Shown here piece after piece: positions 1 through 8,061 of a DNA stretch of 16,029 nucleotides. The notes under the pieces were generated by a model that saw only the letters and a list, made by a program, of their open reading frames with translations, was not told the origin of the DNA and searched no databases. Within the stretch, counting starts at the first letter, position 1. Every line of letters begins with the position of its first letter. Source of the stretch: an uncultured Clostridium sp. (lineage in GTDB: Bacteria; Bacillota; Clostridia; TANB77; CAG-508). The position numbers were made by a program, and so were the translations under genes. Location: positions 1 through 16,029 of the forward strand of contig CAMSEX010000013.1 in assembly GCA_947057875.1 (NCBI GenBank), in the 5' to 3' direction.

Positions 1-178
1 CACTCAATAAACCTTCTCCTTTTTGTTTCAAAATTTTCTCTTCTGTCCTATATTTTTCTAATTCACGATTTAAAATCATACGTTTTTGTTCTAATAGTAT
101 TTGTCCTTCTTTCGATTGTTTAATCGTGGTTTTGATTTTCATGAGATTATTTTTGGTTGGTAATTTGGTAGTATCCAT
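1..178 (-). CDS. atpD: V/A-type ATPase subunit D, N-terminal part (runs off window)
   Basis: Start of the central rotor-stalk subunit D, which links the A3B3 catalytic head to the membrane ring. Only the first 59 codons are in the window. The ATG at 178 follows a near-perfect AGGAGG, four bases away, and that site overlaps the TAG stop of subunit B, so the two genes are translationally coupled. The visible protein begins MDTTKLPTKNNLMKIK and continues with a charged helix containing SKEGQILLEQKRMIL. This matches the opening of the family (a short N-terminus, then a long coiled-coil helix with an L.L.KR.L pattern). Its position directly after B is usual for these operons. No in-frame CGG occurs in the visible part. 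The identification rests on position and the N-terminal pattern only. Confidence 0.85.
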   Translation of the reverse strand, partial: MDTTKLPTKNNLMKIKTTIKQSKEGQILLEQKRMILNRELEKYRTEEKILKQKGEGLLS

Positions 179-186
179 TTTTCCTC

Positions 187-1502
187 CTATTGCAAAATTC
201 TTAATAAATCTTCTGCCAAATCAAGTGTCTGGTCCATAGTTCTTCTGTTATACAAACCTTGACAAATAAATTTCTCTTCAAATTGCAAACCAAATTCCAA
301 ATATTTTTTGTCCTCTTCACTCAAATCAGACTCACCCAAAACTTTGGCAAGTGCCCTTGCTTCCTGCACTTTAGAATAAGCTGCAAAAATCTGGTCCGCA
401 ATTTTGACATGATTTTCTCTGGTATAGCCTTTGCCAATGCCATCTTTCATTAATCTTGAAAGCGAATCCAAGATATTAATCGGTGGCGTAATCCCCCTTT
501 GATACAACTCTCTGCTCAGTACAATTTGCCCTTCTGTGATGTAGCCTGTTGTATCTGGAATCGGATGTGCAATATCGTCATTTGGCATAGTCAAAATCGG
601 AATTTGCGTGATAGAACCACTTTTGCCTTCTATCATTCCTGCCCTTTCATAAATAGAAGCAAAATCGCTATACAAATATCCCGGATAGCCTTTTCGACTT
701 GGAACTTCTTCTTTTAGTGTTGCAATTTCTCGAAGTGATTCTGCATACGAAGTCATATCTGTCAAAATCACTACCACTTGCATTCCCAAATCAAATGCCA
801 AATATTCAGCACATGTGAGTGCAATTTTGGGTGTTAGCAAACGCTCAATCGAAGAATCATTTGACAAATTTTGAAACATCACAACTTTTGATAGAACATG
901 ATTTTCTTCAAAATTTTTGCGGAAAAATTGTGCTGTTTCATATTCGGCACCCATCAGCCCAAAAACAATGGCAAAATTCCCTTCGTCTTGAATGTTCGCT
1001 TGCCTAATAATTCTTTCTGTTAATTCATTATGATTAATTCCACTTCCCGAAAAAATTGGCAATTTCTGTCCTCGAATTAAGGTTAGCAAACCATCAATCG
1101 TGGAAATTCCAGTTTCAATATAATTTCTAGGATAGCTTCGCGAAACTGGATTGATTGGTTTTGCATTAATGTCTCTTTCTTCGCGATATTCAATTTCCTC
1201 TAGCCCATCAATCGCCTGCCCAACACCATTGAAAACTCTTCCGTAGCATCGTTGGTGCCAATTTCAATTTTAGGGGCTTTCCTACAAATTCTGTTTTCAC
1301 ATCCGAAATATTAATTCCATTTGTTCCTTCATATACTTGAATGGTCGTAATATCTTCTGCCAAATGAATAACATTTCCAATTCTTTTTTCGCCATTTTTT
1401 AACGTCAAAATCACTTGTTCCTCAAAGGAACACCCCTCTGGTGTTTTGATATAGACTAATGGACCGATTGATAGCCTCTAGTCCAATATACTTGATTTTC
1501 AT
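187..1502 (-). CDS. atpB: V/A-type ATPase subunit B, needs two +1 frameshifts at CGG
   Basis: Regulatory, non-catalytic nucleotide-binding subunit of the A3B3 head. Starting at ATG 1502 behind TAGGAGGAAAA, frame 0 runs for 12 codons to CGG at 1464-1466 and then soon meets TGA. Skipping one base (1466) gives ..EAIN-G-PLVYIKTPEG.., the expected N-terminal beta-barrel. A second CGG at 1241-1243 again leads to a stop (product ..TMLRKSFQ..), and skipping 1243 gives ..TMLGRVFNGVGQAIDG... The rest, with IRGQKLPIFSGSG, EYLAFDLGMQVVVILTDMTSYAESLRE and GYPGYLYSDFASIYERAG, is unmistakable subunit B. The product is 437 residues with shifts at Gly13 and Gly87. Its C-terminus stops at LLRILQ, roughly 20 residues shorter than the Enterococcus protein, and the TAG overlaps the ribosome site of subunit D. 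I read this as a functional gene, not a pseudogene, because everything except the two CGG sites is intact. Confidence 0.93.
1241..1243 (-). other. CGG +1 frameshift site 2 in subunit B
   Basis: In-frame CTA-CGG-AAG. Skipping the C (complement of base 1243) gives CTA-GGA-AGA, restoring MLGRVF of the subunit B barrel/nucleotide-domain junction. The P-site codon is CTA and the four-base codon would be CGGA. The residue gained is Gly87, a conserved position. Confidence 0.88.
1464..1466 (-). other. CGG +1 frameshift site 1 in subunit B
   Basis: In-frame AAT-CGG-TCC. Skipping the C (base 1466) gives AAT-GGT-CCA and restores the family motif GPLV near the N-terminus. Without the shift, translation ends at a TGA 14 codons later. 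The four-base codon would be CGGT and the residue gained is Gly13. Confidence 0.88.
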
Positions 1503-1510
1503 TTTTCCTC

Positions 1511-3284
1511 CTAGATATGTGGTTTATACGATTCCTCCAGTTTTTTCAAACGATTTTTAACAGATACATGATAATCTTCAAATTTTTCAAGCTCGTCATT
1601 CTTAATTTGAAACTTGAGCCTCTCATATTCTGCTAAAATTCCTGTATTCATAATTTCCGAAATGGGAATTCCCTTCTCAATTAATTTCAAGGCTCGCTCA
1701 TAAATCATTAAAATCGTTTTTAACATTTCATATTGTTTTTTGACGGGAACGAAAGTATCAATTTCATGCATCGCACTTTGCTGCAAAAAGCCAACTCGAA
1801 AACTTTTGGAAATTTGCAAAACTAACTTTTTGCTATCTGACAAAACATCTTGCCCAATCACTCTGGCAATTTCCAACAAGTTATTTTCTTCTTCTAAGAT
1901 TTTCAGCATCTCTTGCCTCAAATCCAAAAAATCAATATCTACATTTTCTTCATACCAATTTTGCAATTCGCTGGCATATTCACTGTAACTAATGTTCCAG
2001 TCAACAGCTGGATAATGTCTGCTATACGCCAAACTTCTTGACAATGCCCAAAAGGTATGCACAAATCGCTTTGTGTTTTGCGTAACAGGTTCTGAAAAGT
2101 CAGAACCTTGTGGCGAAACAGCACCAATAATCGACACAGAACCAACCTTTCCATTCCAACTTTTCACAATGCCTGCTCTTCCATAAAACTCCGAAAGCCT
2201 TGATGGCAAATAAGATGGAAAACCTTCCTCTGCTGGCATTTCTTCTAATCGACCCGAAATCTCGCGGAGCGCTTCTGCCCACCTAGATGTCGAATCTGCC
2301 ATAATTGCAACATGATAGCCCATATCTCGATAATATTCCGCAATCGTAATTCCCGTATAAATTGACGCTTCTCTTGCCGCAACTGGCATATTGGAAGTGT
2401 TGGCAATTAAAACCGTTCTTTCCATTAACGATTTTTTTGTTTTAGGATCCATGATTTTAGGAAAATCTTCCAACACTTCTGTGATTTCATTTCCTCTTTC
2501 TCCACAACCAATATAGACAATAATATCACTGTTCGCCCATTTTGCCAACTGATGTTGAAGCATTGTTTTGCCTGTTCCAAATCCCCCAGGAAGCATCGCT
2601 GTTCCACCTTTTGCAATCGGAAAAAAAGTGTCAATCACTCTTTGCCCAGTTAGTAATAGTTCTTTAGCAAGTAATCTTTCGCGATATGGTCTGCCTATTC
2701 TGACTGGCCATTTTTGAATCATCGCAATCTCAAAAATTTCGCCATCTAATGTTCGCGCTTTTGCTACAACTTCTTCAGCTTTATAATCTCCGTTCTGGTT
2801 TAATTTCAATAATTTCGCCTTCGATGTCAAAACTGCACATAATCTTATTGGTAATAACTTGTGTTTCTTGCACTTCGCCCACAATTGTATTGAGGCTCAC
2901 TTTGTCTCCAACTTGCACACTTGGCACAAAATGCCAAACTTTGCTAAGGTCAACCCCAATTTGTTCAATTCCTCTTTCCATAAAATCGCCAGAAACTTTC
3001 CTTAAAGTCTGCAAAGGTCTTTGAATTCCATCAAAAATATTACCCATCATTCCAGGTCCCAAAACAAGTGAAAGAGGTGCATCTTCGCCAAGTACTTCTT
3101 CGCCAATTTTTAACCCAGTTGTATTTTCATAAACTTGAATAGTTGCAATTTCTTTTTGAATTTTAATTACTTCGCCAAGTAATTTCAAATTTCCAACACG
3201 AACCACATCATGCATAGCAAAATCTCCATCTCCTTTTGCTAAAATGACAGAATTATTAACTTGCACAATTTTTTTCTTTTGCAA
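1511..3284 (-). CDS. atpA: V/A-type ATPase catalytic subunit A, needs one +1 frameshift at CGG
   Basis: Catalytic ATP-hydrolysing or synthesising subunit of the A3B3 head. The 5' segment (ATG 3284) encodes the N-terminal barrel and bulge domain, e.g. LGPGMMGNIFDGIQRPL. At CGG 2790-2792 frame 0 ends after two more codons. Skipping base 2792 gives KPE-G-DYKAEEVVAKA and continues to the natural stop at 1511. The joined protein is 590 residues, the usual family length. It carries the Walker A motif GGFGTGKT at 233-240 (Lys239), GCGERGNEITEVLEDFP, MADSTSRWAEALREISGRLEEMPAEEGFPSYL, and the C-terminal helical domain. It lies 18 bases after subunit E and 8 bases before subunit B. All catalytic motifs lie downstream of the shift, so no functional A subunit can be made without it. 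Confidence 0.95.
2790..2792 (-). other. CGG +1 frameshift site in subunit A
   Basis: In-frame GAA-CGG-AGA-TTA-TAA. Skipping the C (base 2792) gives GAA-GGA-GAT-TAT-AAA, i.e. EGDYK, matching the EGDYT-type motif of family members. The four-base codon would be CGGA and the residue gained is Gly165. Confidence 0.9.
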
Positions 3285-3302
3285 CCTTTTTCACCTCTCT
3301 TT

Positions 3303-3869
3303 TTAAGTTTCTTCTAATCTCTCATTGATACTATTTTGTATCGTATTATCAATATACATACCTGCCAGCTTGTCTTCTAGTACACAGCCACCAATGTATT
3401 GATTTTCAATCACTTGCATCTGAACATGAAATCTTGCTTGGATTTGATACTGATATTTTTCATAATCTTGTTTCGTAAGCCCCAAAACTGCTTCATTTGC
3501 ATCTGGAATTTTAGAAAGCACTTGCTCAATTCTTGCTATTAAAAACGCTTCGTATTCAGAAGTTTGCACAAAATCAACCAAAACTTTCTCGATTTCTTTC
3601 TTCAAATTTTTATGAATATTTTTCTTTTCCTCTAAAATTTCCTTTTTGCTTTCCATCTCCAATTGATTGATTTGCTTATGATATTCCTTGTCCAATTTTT
3701 CCATTTTTTTATGATAAACCAATTCCTCTTTGGTTTGATATTCTTCTAATTCGTCTTTGATTTGATTTTCAATTTCTAAATTAATCTTTTTCTCAAGTTC
3801 TAACATTTCCTTTTGAAGCAACTTTTGAAGACTGTCCTCAAAAATTTTTTCTTTTTCTACAATATCCAT
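3303..3869 (-). CDS. atpE: V/A-type ATPase peripheral-stalk subunit E
   Basis: Peripheral-stalk (stator) subunit that pairs with the G/H coiled coil and holds the catalytic head still. I choose ATG 3869 (188 residues) because it follows GAAGGGAAAAAT. A GTG 21 bases upstream (3890) would overlap the F stop and has no clear ribosome site. Residues ~5-110 are a highly charged coiled coil rich in E, K and Q. The C-terminal third, with EAFLIARIEQVL, a predicted alpha/beta fold and GGCVLEDKLAGMYIDNTIQNSINERLE, matches the globular head of subunit E (the GGV/CV..D.....DNT pattern is typical). It follows F by 11 bases and precedes A by 18. There is no in-frame CGG. Confidence 0.9.
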   Translation of the reverse strand: MDIVEKEKIFEDSLQKLLQKEMLELEKKINLEIENQIKDELEEYQTKEELVYHKKMEKLDKEYHKQINQLEMESKKEILEEKKNIHKNLKKEIEKVLVDFVQTSEYEAFLIARIEQVLSKIPDANEAVLGLTKQDYEKYQYQIQARFHVQMQVIENQYIGGCVLEDKLAGMYIDNTIQNSINERLEET

Positions 3870-3880
3870 ATTTTTCCCTT

Positions 3881-4114
3881 CTACAAACACACCACAAGTG
3901 GCATTTTTTTGTTTTGACGAATATTTTCTAACACCGATTTTGACATTTCATAAATTGGTTTTGTCACAATCAAAATTCCAATTTTCTCGTCTTTTAGAAC
4001 TTTATTAATCTCGCAATCCACCTCTACTTTTTCTTCTAACACCTTTGTTTCTATTCCAGTTAATCGCAAGCCCAACGCAGTTTCCATGTCATGACTAATG
4101 CAATACATTTTCAT
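3881..4114 (-). CDS. atpF: V/A-type ATPase subunit F, short form
   Basis: Central-stalk subunit F, a small Rossmann-like protein that binds the rotor and modulates coupling. ATG 4114 follows AAAGGG. The protein opens MKMYCISHDMETALGLRLTGIE, close to the clostridial pattern MYxISDxxDTxxGxRLxGIE, and has EKIGILIVTKPIYEM for the second strand and helix. It is only 77 residues, whereas most family members have about 100. The usual C-terminal IPD..G...D.I..YV.EAIG segment is missing after MPLVV. I checked the other frames after MPLVV and found no continuation, so this looks like natural C-terminal shortening, not another CGG site. It lies downstream of a long inverted repeat that separates it from K. 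Confidence 0.82.
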   Translation of the reverse strand: MKMYCISHDMETALGLRLTGIETKVLEEKVEVDCEINKVLKDEKIGILIVTKPIYEMSKSVLENIRQNKKMPLVVCL

Positions 4115-4135
4115 TTTTTGCCCTTTCTATTTTCT

Positions 4136-4265
4136 TTCTATAAATGATATTTATGAATTTTTCCGTTCTCCCCATTCTAGAAATTATATCAAAATCAAAG
4201 ATTTTGATAATTTCTGAACGGTCCCCACATGCCACTTCAAAATTAATAAATATCATTTATTTCTA
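4136..4265 (-). repeat. Long nested inverted repeat with 5-bp flanking direct repeats (MITE-like or structured RNA)
   Basis: The only sizeable gap inside the ATPase operon (4115-4268). Perfect 15-bp arms ATAAATGATATTTAT (4140-4154) and ATAAATATCATTTAT (4246-4260) enclose further nested arms: AATTTT/AAAATT, CCGTTC (4163-4168)/GAACGG (4216-4221), AGAAATTAT (4179-4187)/ATAATTTCT (4207-4215), and CAAAATC/GATTTTG with an AAA loop. About 43 pairs can form. TTCTA occurs at 4136-4140 and again at 4261-4265, like a target duplication. It could be a non-autonomous mobile element or an RNA stem that sets the K-to-downstream expression ratio. No second copy is visible in this window. Confidence 0.7.
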
Positions 4266-4268
4266 GAT

Positions 4269-4611
4269 TTATATCTTGCTCAAAATCATGATAGCTATAA
4301 TCAAACCATAAATAGCAATACCTTCAGCCAAACCAGCAAAAATTACCGTTTTTCCAAGCAAACTCGGATTTTCACTAATCGCTCCTACTGCACTAGAAGC
4401 CACCACTGCAACAGCAATACCTGAACCAATAGCAGAAAGCCCAATAGCTAACGCCGCCGCAATCAATCCGCACCCCATTGCTCGTTTGCGCTACTTGTTC
4501 CTCACTGGCTTCTTTTGCATCAACACTTGTCGTTGCATAAATTTTTGTTCCCCACAAAACAACAACTCCTAACATAATAATTGCAAATACACTTATCACT
4601 TTTTTCAACAT
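4269..4611 (-). CDS. ntpK: V/A-type ATPase proteolipid subunit K (c ring), needs one +1 frameshift at CGG
   Basis: Membrane rotor-ring proteolipid that carries the translocated H+ or Na+. ATG 4611 follows AGGAGGAAAGAAA. Frame 0 gives a hydrophobic N-terminal segment (~5-25) and an acidic linker (EASEEQVAQTSNGV), then CGG at 4468-4470, after which frame 0 loses all hydrophobic helix character. Skipping base 4470 gives NGV-G-LIAAALAIGLSAIGSG and the whole hairpin through SENPSLLGKT and FAGLAEGIAIYGLIIAIMIL. The joined product is 113 residues with the shift at Gly48. Glu96 in LAEGIAIYG is the expected ion-binding carboxylate. A single helical hairpin preceded by an extra N-terminal hydrophobic segment is the short proteolipid architecture, unlike the duplicated 16-kDa Enterococcus form. 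H+ or Na+ specificity cannot be told from this sequence alone. Confidence 0.93.
4468..4470 (-). other. CGG +1 frameshift site in subunit K
   Basis: In-frame GTG-CGG-ATT. Skipping the C (base 4470) gives GTG-GGA-TTG-ATT-GCG, i.e. VGLIAAALA, the start of the first ring helix. The four-base codon would be CGGA and the residue gained is Gly48. Confidence 0.9.
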
Positions 4612-4623
4612 TTTTCTTTCCTC

Positions 4624-6513
4624 CTATTCATTTGTCTGTGTTTTTATAGATTGATATTCTATGCCATCTCCATGATAAAATCGACTAAATAGCTCATAAT
4701 ACTCTAATCTTAAAATTTGTATTCCAACAATCAATCCTTCCAAAGCAAGCACAATCACATTTCCCAAAATCGCAATCACAATATTTCCAGCACCACTTGT
4801 CATGTCTGCTAACAAATAAATTGCCATACATAAGCCGCACATGATTAATTGCAAACGCCGCTAGTCTCAAAAACGAAATCGTATTGCTCGCAAAAGATAA
4901 AATCATTTCTAAAAGTTCAAAAATTTTCTCAATCATTTGAACTTTTGTATTTTCCTTTTTTCTTGTTACTATTTTGGTTAATTGATTATTAAATAAAATC
5001 AAAATTAACAGTAAACACACAACAGTTACAATCACACTTGTCGAAATCAACATTTTTCCCTTCCAAAAATACCATGCAATCAAAAATAAGCTAAAACCAT
5101 AAAGCACTAATCCTGTCACACCATTACTATCCAGCCACACACGCTTAAAATCTTTGTTTTTAATGCCATTGACAATATTCAAAATCATGGCTAGCAAAAT
5201 AAATAAACACCCAACTACAATTCCATAAATCAGCATGGTATTGATGTTGCTCATAGGGCTAATCAGCGTTGCTTTAATGATATCTTCTTTTCCAAAAACA
5301 CTGCCATATAAGAAGCCAAAAATTGTAGAAGCTAGTCCACCGCACTATCAAAATAGACCCAAAATCTCGATTTTTTTTTCGCAAGAGAAAACCACAAATC
5401 AAAAACACAAGACCATGTCCTACATCTCCAAACATAAAGCCAAACATCAAAAATGCAGTCATGGCAACAAACCAAGTTGGATCCAATTCATTGGTATTGG
5501 GCACACCATACATTTTGACAATCATTTCAAATGGCCTAATCAAACGATTATTTTTGAGTTTGGTTGGACTTTTGCTTGACAATTTTTCTTCCATTCTATA
5601 ATCGATATTGGGGCAAATATCTAGCTTATTTACAATTGCCTCTAACTCTGTTTCTGGCACCCAAGCCACCAAATAAAACGTATTTTTGGAATCATGCATA
5701 ATGTATTTTTTGATTTGATTGATTTTATGATAAGTTTGAAGTTGACGAAAACATGAGAGCAAAATATGTCTGCCATTCTCACTTAAATTTTCCATATCAT
5801 TTTGCAACTCCAAAATCTCATGACTCTTATCGCTAATACTTTTATATAAATGCTCCATATATTCCTTCGGCTTTCCAGACAAATTTTCATCCAGCCACAC
5901 ACGCTCAAAATTTTGCATATTAAAAAATACATCTACATTTTGCGCAAATTCTTCTGTTGTTAAATATACAATCCAAGTAACATCTTCTTGTTTTTCAATC
6001 TCAAACACAATCACTTGCATATTTTCCAGTTCTTGCCTAATTTCTTCCAAATCCTCATTGGCAATATTGCCGATATCGAAATTTGATATATTTTAAATGA
6101 TACAATTTCTCCATTTCAACATTCAAATTACTCAACTTTTCAATGGATTGTAATTTCAAAAAATTCGTTTCTTTGTCTTTTTGACACTTTTCTATTTCCT
6201 GCCTAATTTCCTCATAACGAATTTGCACTTGTTCCAATTTTTCTCCAATTTGAGAAACCGATTTTTCAATAAACATGTTGCTATACTCTTCTCGATACAA
6301 AATATTCAAATTTTCAATCAGTTCTTTGCATTTTTTCAAGTGATCCTTAATCGTATAATCATAATCATAATATTCAAATTTCCAAGCTTTGTTATAAATC
6401 TTTTTGGCATCTTCGACTTGTATATTCGTATCTAATAAATTTCTTGCAATAAATCGATCGAGTTCTTTTTCTGGTCCAGTTATACTGAGTAATTTCATTT
6501 TCTCGATTGCCAT
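4624..6513 (-). CDS. ntpI: V/A-type ATPase subunit I (a subunit), needs three +1 frameshifts at CGG
   Basis: Membrane stator subunit I, forming the ion half-channels against the K ring. I choose ATG 6513 (MAIEKMKLLSITG), 12 bases from AAGGAG; an ATG at 6525 touches the ribosome site and is less likely. The gene lies in four overlapping pieces. Skipping bases 6072, 5342 and 4837, each the C of an in-frame CGG, yields one 628-residue protein, the normal family length. Landmarks: KFRYGNIAN (family K.R.G.LP), LDPTWFVAMTAFLMFGFMFGDVGHGL, GGLASTIFGFLYGSVFG, NTISFLRLAAFAINHVGL and the C-terminal LEGLIVGIQILRLEYYELFSRFYHGDG. The N-terminal ~300 residues are cytosolic coiled coil and globular; the rest has about seven or eight membrane segments. 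It ends 12 bases before the K start. Confidence 0.93.
4835..4837 (-). other. CGG +1 frameshift site 3 in subunit I
   Basis: In-frame CAT-GTG-CGG-CTT. Skipping base 4837 gives CAT-GTG-GGC-TTA, restoring FAINHVGL, the H-x-GL motif of the penultimate membrane region. The four-base codon would be CGGC. The residue gained is Gly559 (numbered from ATG 6513). Confidence 0.88.
5340..5342 (-). other. CGG +1 frameshift site 2 in subunit I
   Basis: In-frame ATA-GTG-CGG-TGG. Skipping base 5342 gives GTG-GGT-GGA-CTA, i.e. VGGLASTIFGFLYGS, the canonical membrane motif of subunit I. The four-base codon would be CGGT. The residue gained is about Gly391. Confidence 0.9.
6070..6072 (-). other. CGG +1 frameshift site 1 in subunit I
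   Basis: In-frame CGA-TAT-CGG-CAA. Skipping base 6072 gives TAT-GGC-AAT, restoring FRYGNI at the family's FRFGRLP position. The four-base codon would be CGGC. The residue gained is about Gly148. The CGA two codons upstream is read normally as Arg, so the effect is specific to CGG. Confidence 0.88.
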
Positions 6514-6541
6514 TTTTTCTATCATCTCCTTCTTTTGTCGC

Positions 6542-7549
6542 TTACACTAATTTTTGACGAATTTCCTCTTTTCCCAAATGATAGCGAATTCCTTCCACCA
6601 CATTCATAATATCATTATTTTCCAAATCAATCATGTTTAAATAAGCATAAACAGCACCAATATCAAACATGCTAGCTCGAAAATATTTCTGATAAAGTTT
6701 GTACAAAAACTGGTCAGCTTTCGCTTCCAAATTCTCTAACTCACTAAAATCAATCTTCTTTGCATAATAAGTCTTTTTCAAAATTTCAACCATTTCATTT
6801 TCATTATTTGTTTCTACTAAAGCATCTAATTCTTGCTTTTTTAGTTGATAAGAAATCGGAATTAATGTCTTTCGTACTCGCGCCTCTTCAAAATGATAAT
6901 TCTTTTTCTCACGATAAATCCAAATGATGTTATTTAAATCTATTTTTTTACCAATCATGTCCTCTAAACTTGCATTATAGTTTTGAGCCACCTTCATCAT
7001 ATGTTCAAAATAAAATTTATCCAACTCATTTTCAATTTCAAAAACATTACTAACTTCATCTTGCTCAAATGGCTTTTCAAAAAACGCACGATATTTTGTT
7101 CTTTTAATAAAACCAATCAAATCTTTTTTATTTTTTACTGTTTCCAAACCACGCAAATTCTTAAAAATAGCATCTATCCAATTAGTAATATCATTAGTTT
7201 GCTCATTCACATTGCCTGATAACACTCTACGAAACACACTTTTAATACATTTAATTTCATAAACAGATAAAAATTCGTGCAATATTTTTTTATCATTTTT
7301 ATTTAGTAAACGGCTAATTTTTTGAACATCCATCAAAAAAATATGGTCTAAAAAAATCTTAATTTTAATTCTTCTTGGATTGTCCTCCAGCCCCTTAAAT
7401 TCTTCATTCATAGACTTCAAAAGAGCCACAACTTGCTTGATCGAATTTTGTTTCATCAATTCTTCTAAAGCAGCTTTTTTGATTTTCTTGGCATACATAC
7501 CTTGTAGCTTTGCCATCAAGTTAGGATACATAAACGAAGAAATTGACAT
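6542..7549 (-). CDS. atpC: V/A-type ATPase subunit C (d-type socket)
   Basis: Funnel-shaped subunit C that sockets the central stalk onto the K ring. Its 335 residues match the family size. It begins MSISSFMYPNLMAKLQGMY and is almost wholly helical, with the three-fold repeated helical-bundle look of the family: LLNKNDKKILHEFLSVYEIKCIK in the middle and a C-terminal AVYAYLNMIDLENNDIMNVVEGIRYHLG, which corresponds to the conserved YL..K..E..N...I..G..Y.L ending. The ATG abuts the TAA of the preceding G/H gene with no gap, and its GGAGG lies inside that gene, so the two are translationally coupled. It ends 28 bases before the chosen start of subunit I. There is no in-frame CGG. Confidence 0.88.
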   Translation of the reverse strand: MSISSFMYPNLMAKLQGMYAKKIKKAALEELMKQNSIKQVVALLKSMNEEFKGLEDNPRRIKIKIFLDHIFLMDVQKISRLLNKNDKKILHEFLSVYEIKCIKSVFRRVLSGNVNEQTNDITNWIDAIFKNLRGLETVKNKKDLIGFIKRTKYRAFFEKPFEQDEVSNVFEIENELDKFYFEHMMKVAQNYNASLEDMIGKKIDLNNIIWIYREKKNYHFEEARVRKTLIPISYQLKKQELDALVETNNENEMVEILKKTYYAKKIDFSELENLEAKADQFLYKLYQKYFRASMFDIGAVYAYLNMIDLENNDIMNVVEGIRYHLGKEEIRQKLV

Positions 7550-7864
7550 TTATTTTTCCTCCATAATTGATTTTACAATTTTGTCAATTACATTTTGTTG
7601 TTCTGTTTCATAATTGGCTTTCATTTTTTCCATTTGTTTCTGTTTTTGTTGTTCTATTTCCTGTAAATTTTCTGCCAACTTTACATCATACTCATGTTTC
7701 CTCATGTCAATCTTAAATTTATATTTTGCCTTAATTTCATCTTTTCTTTTTTCTAATTCGTCATTTATGAAGTATTCAATGTTTTGTTGTTTTTGTTTTA
7801 ATTGGTTCAACGCCCTCTGGCATTCTAAATCAGCATCAATCAGTTTGTTTAATATTTCTTCCAA
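7550..7864 (-). CDS. V/A-type ATPase peripheral-stalk coiled-coil subunit (G/H type)
   Basis: First gene of the ATPase operon, 104 residues, essentially one uninterrupted charged coiled coil (LNKLIDADLECQRALNQLKQKQQ through KSIMEEK). Short coiled-coil proteins in this place are the G/H partner of subunit E in the peripheral stalk. They diverge quickly, so the call rests on length, coiled coil and position. Translation probably starts at TTG 7864 after AAGGGG, ten bases upstream; there is no in-frame ATG near the promoter. The stop codon TAA is immediately followed by the ATG of subunit C. A different small stalk or accessory protein cannot be ruled out. Confidence 0.75.
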   Translation of the reverse strand: MEEILNKLIDADLECQRALNQLKQKQQNIEYFINDELEKRKDEIKAKYKFKIDMRKHEYDVKLAENLQEIEQQKQKQMEKMKANYETEQQNVIDKIVKSIMEEK

Positions 7865-7899
7865 CTTTTATCAGCCCCTTCTGAAAGTCTCCTTTTAAA

Positions 7900-7928
7900 A
7901 TTATACCTTTAAGAAAAAATAATTTCAA
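7900..7928 (-). promoter_or_regulatory. Sigma-A-type promoter of the V-ATPase operon
   Basis: -35 TTGAAA (7923-7928) and -10 TATAAT (7900-7905) are separated by exactly 17 bases. Transcription would begin near 7893, giving a leader of about 30 bases before the TTG start. No other convincing promoter is visible further down the operon, so all nine ATPase genes probably share this transcript. Confidence 0.8.
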
Positions 7929-8007
7929 TAGATTTTTTCATTTTGTAGGAAATTTTAACCATTTTTAGCATTTACTTTTTTACGCTTTTTATGCAAAATA
8001 AGAACTG

Positions 8008-8031
8008 TAAAAAGTCTATTTTCTATCGACT
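8008..8031 (-). terminator. Weak possible terminator after the cyclophilin gene
   Basis: Downstream of the stop at 8062, the minus strand has AGTC/GACT arms with a short bulged inner stem, followed by TTTTT. The stem is short, so termination may be leaky. The remainder of 7929-8061 is AT-rich and shows nothing else. Confidence 0.3.
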
Positions 8032-8061
8032 CTTCCACAGCCCTTATCTTTTTTCTGCTTA

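Noticed and set aside
2100..2634. Alternative-frame open frames inside subunit A and other genes on both strands
   Set aside because: They are shadows of strongly conserved coding sequence and lack ribosome sites or recognisable motifs.
3881..3883. A further frameshift at the end of subunit F
   Set aside because: No CGG is present and neither alternative frame after MPLVV resembles the missing family C-terminus.
187..6525. ATPase genes A, B, K and I as pseudogenes
   Set aside because: The only lesion type is an extra C before GGN at an in-frame CGG. There are no stray stops, deletions or lost catalytic residues, reading is continuous after correction, promoter and ribosome sites are intact, and the same event occurs in rpmE.
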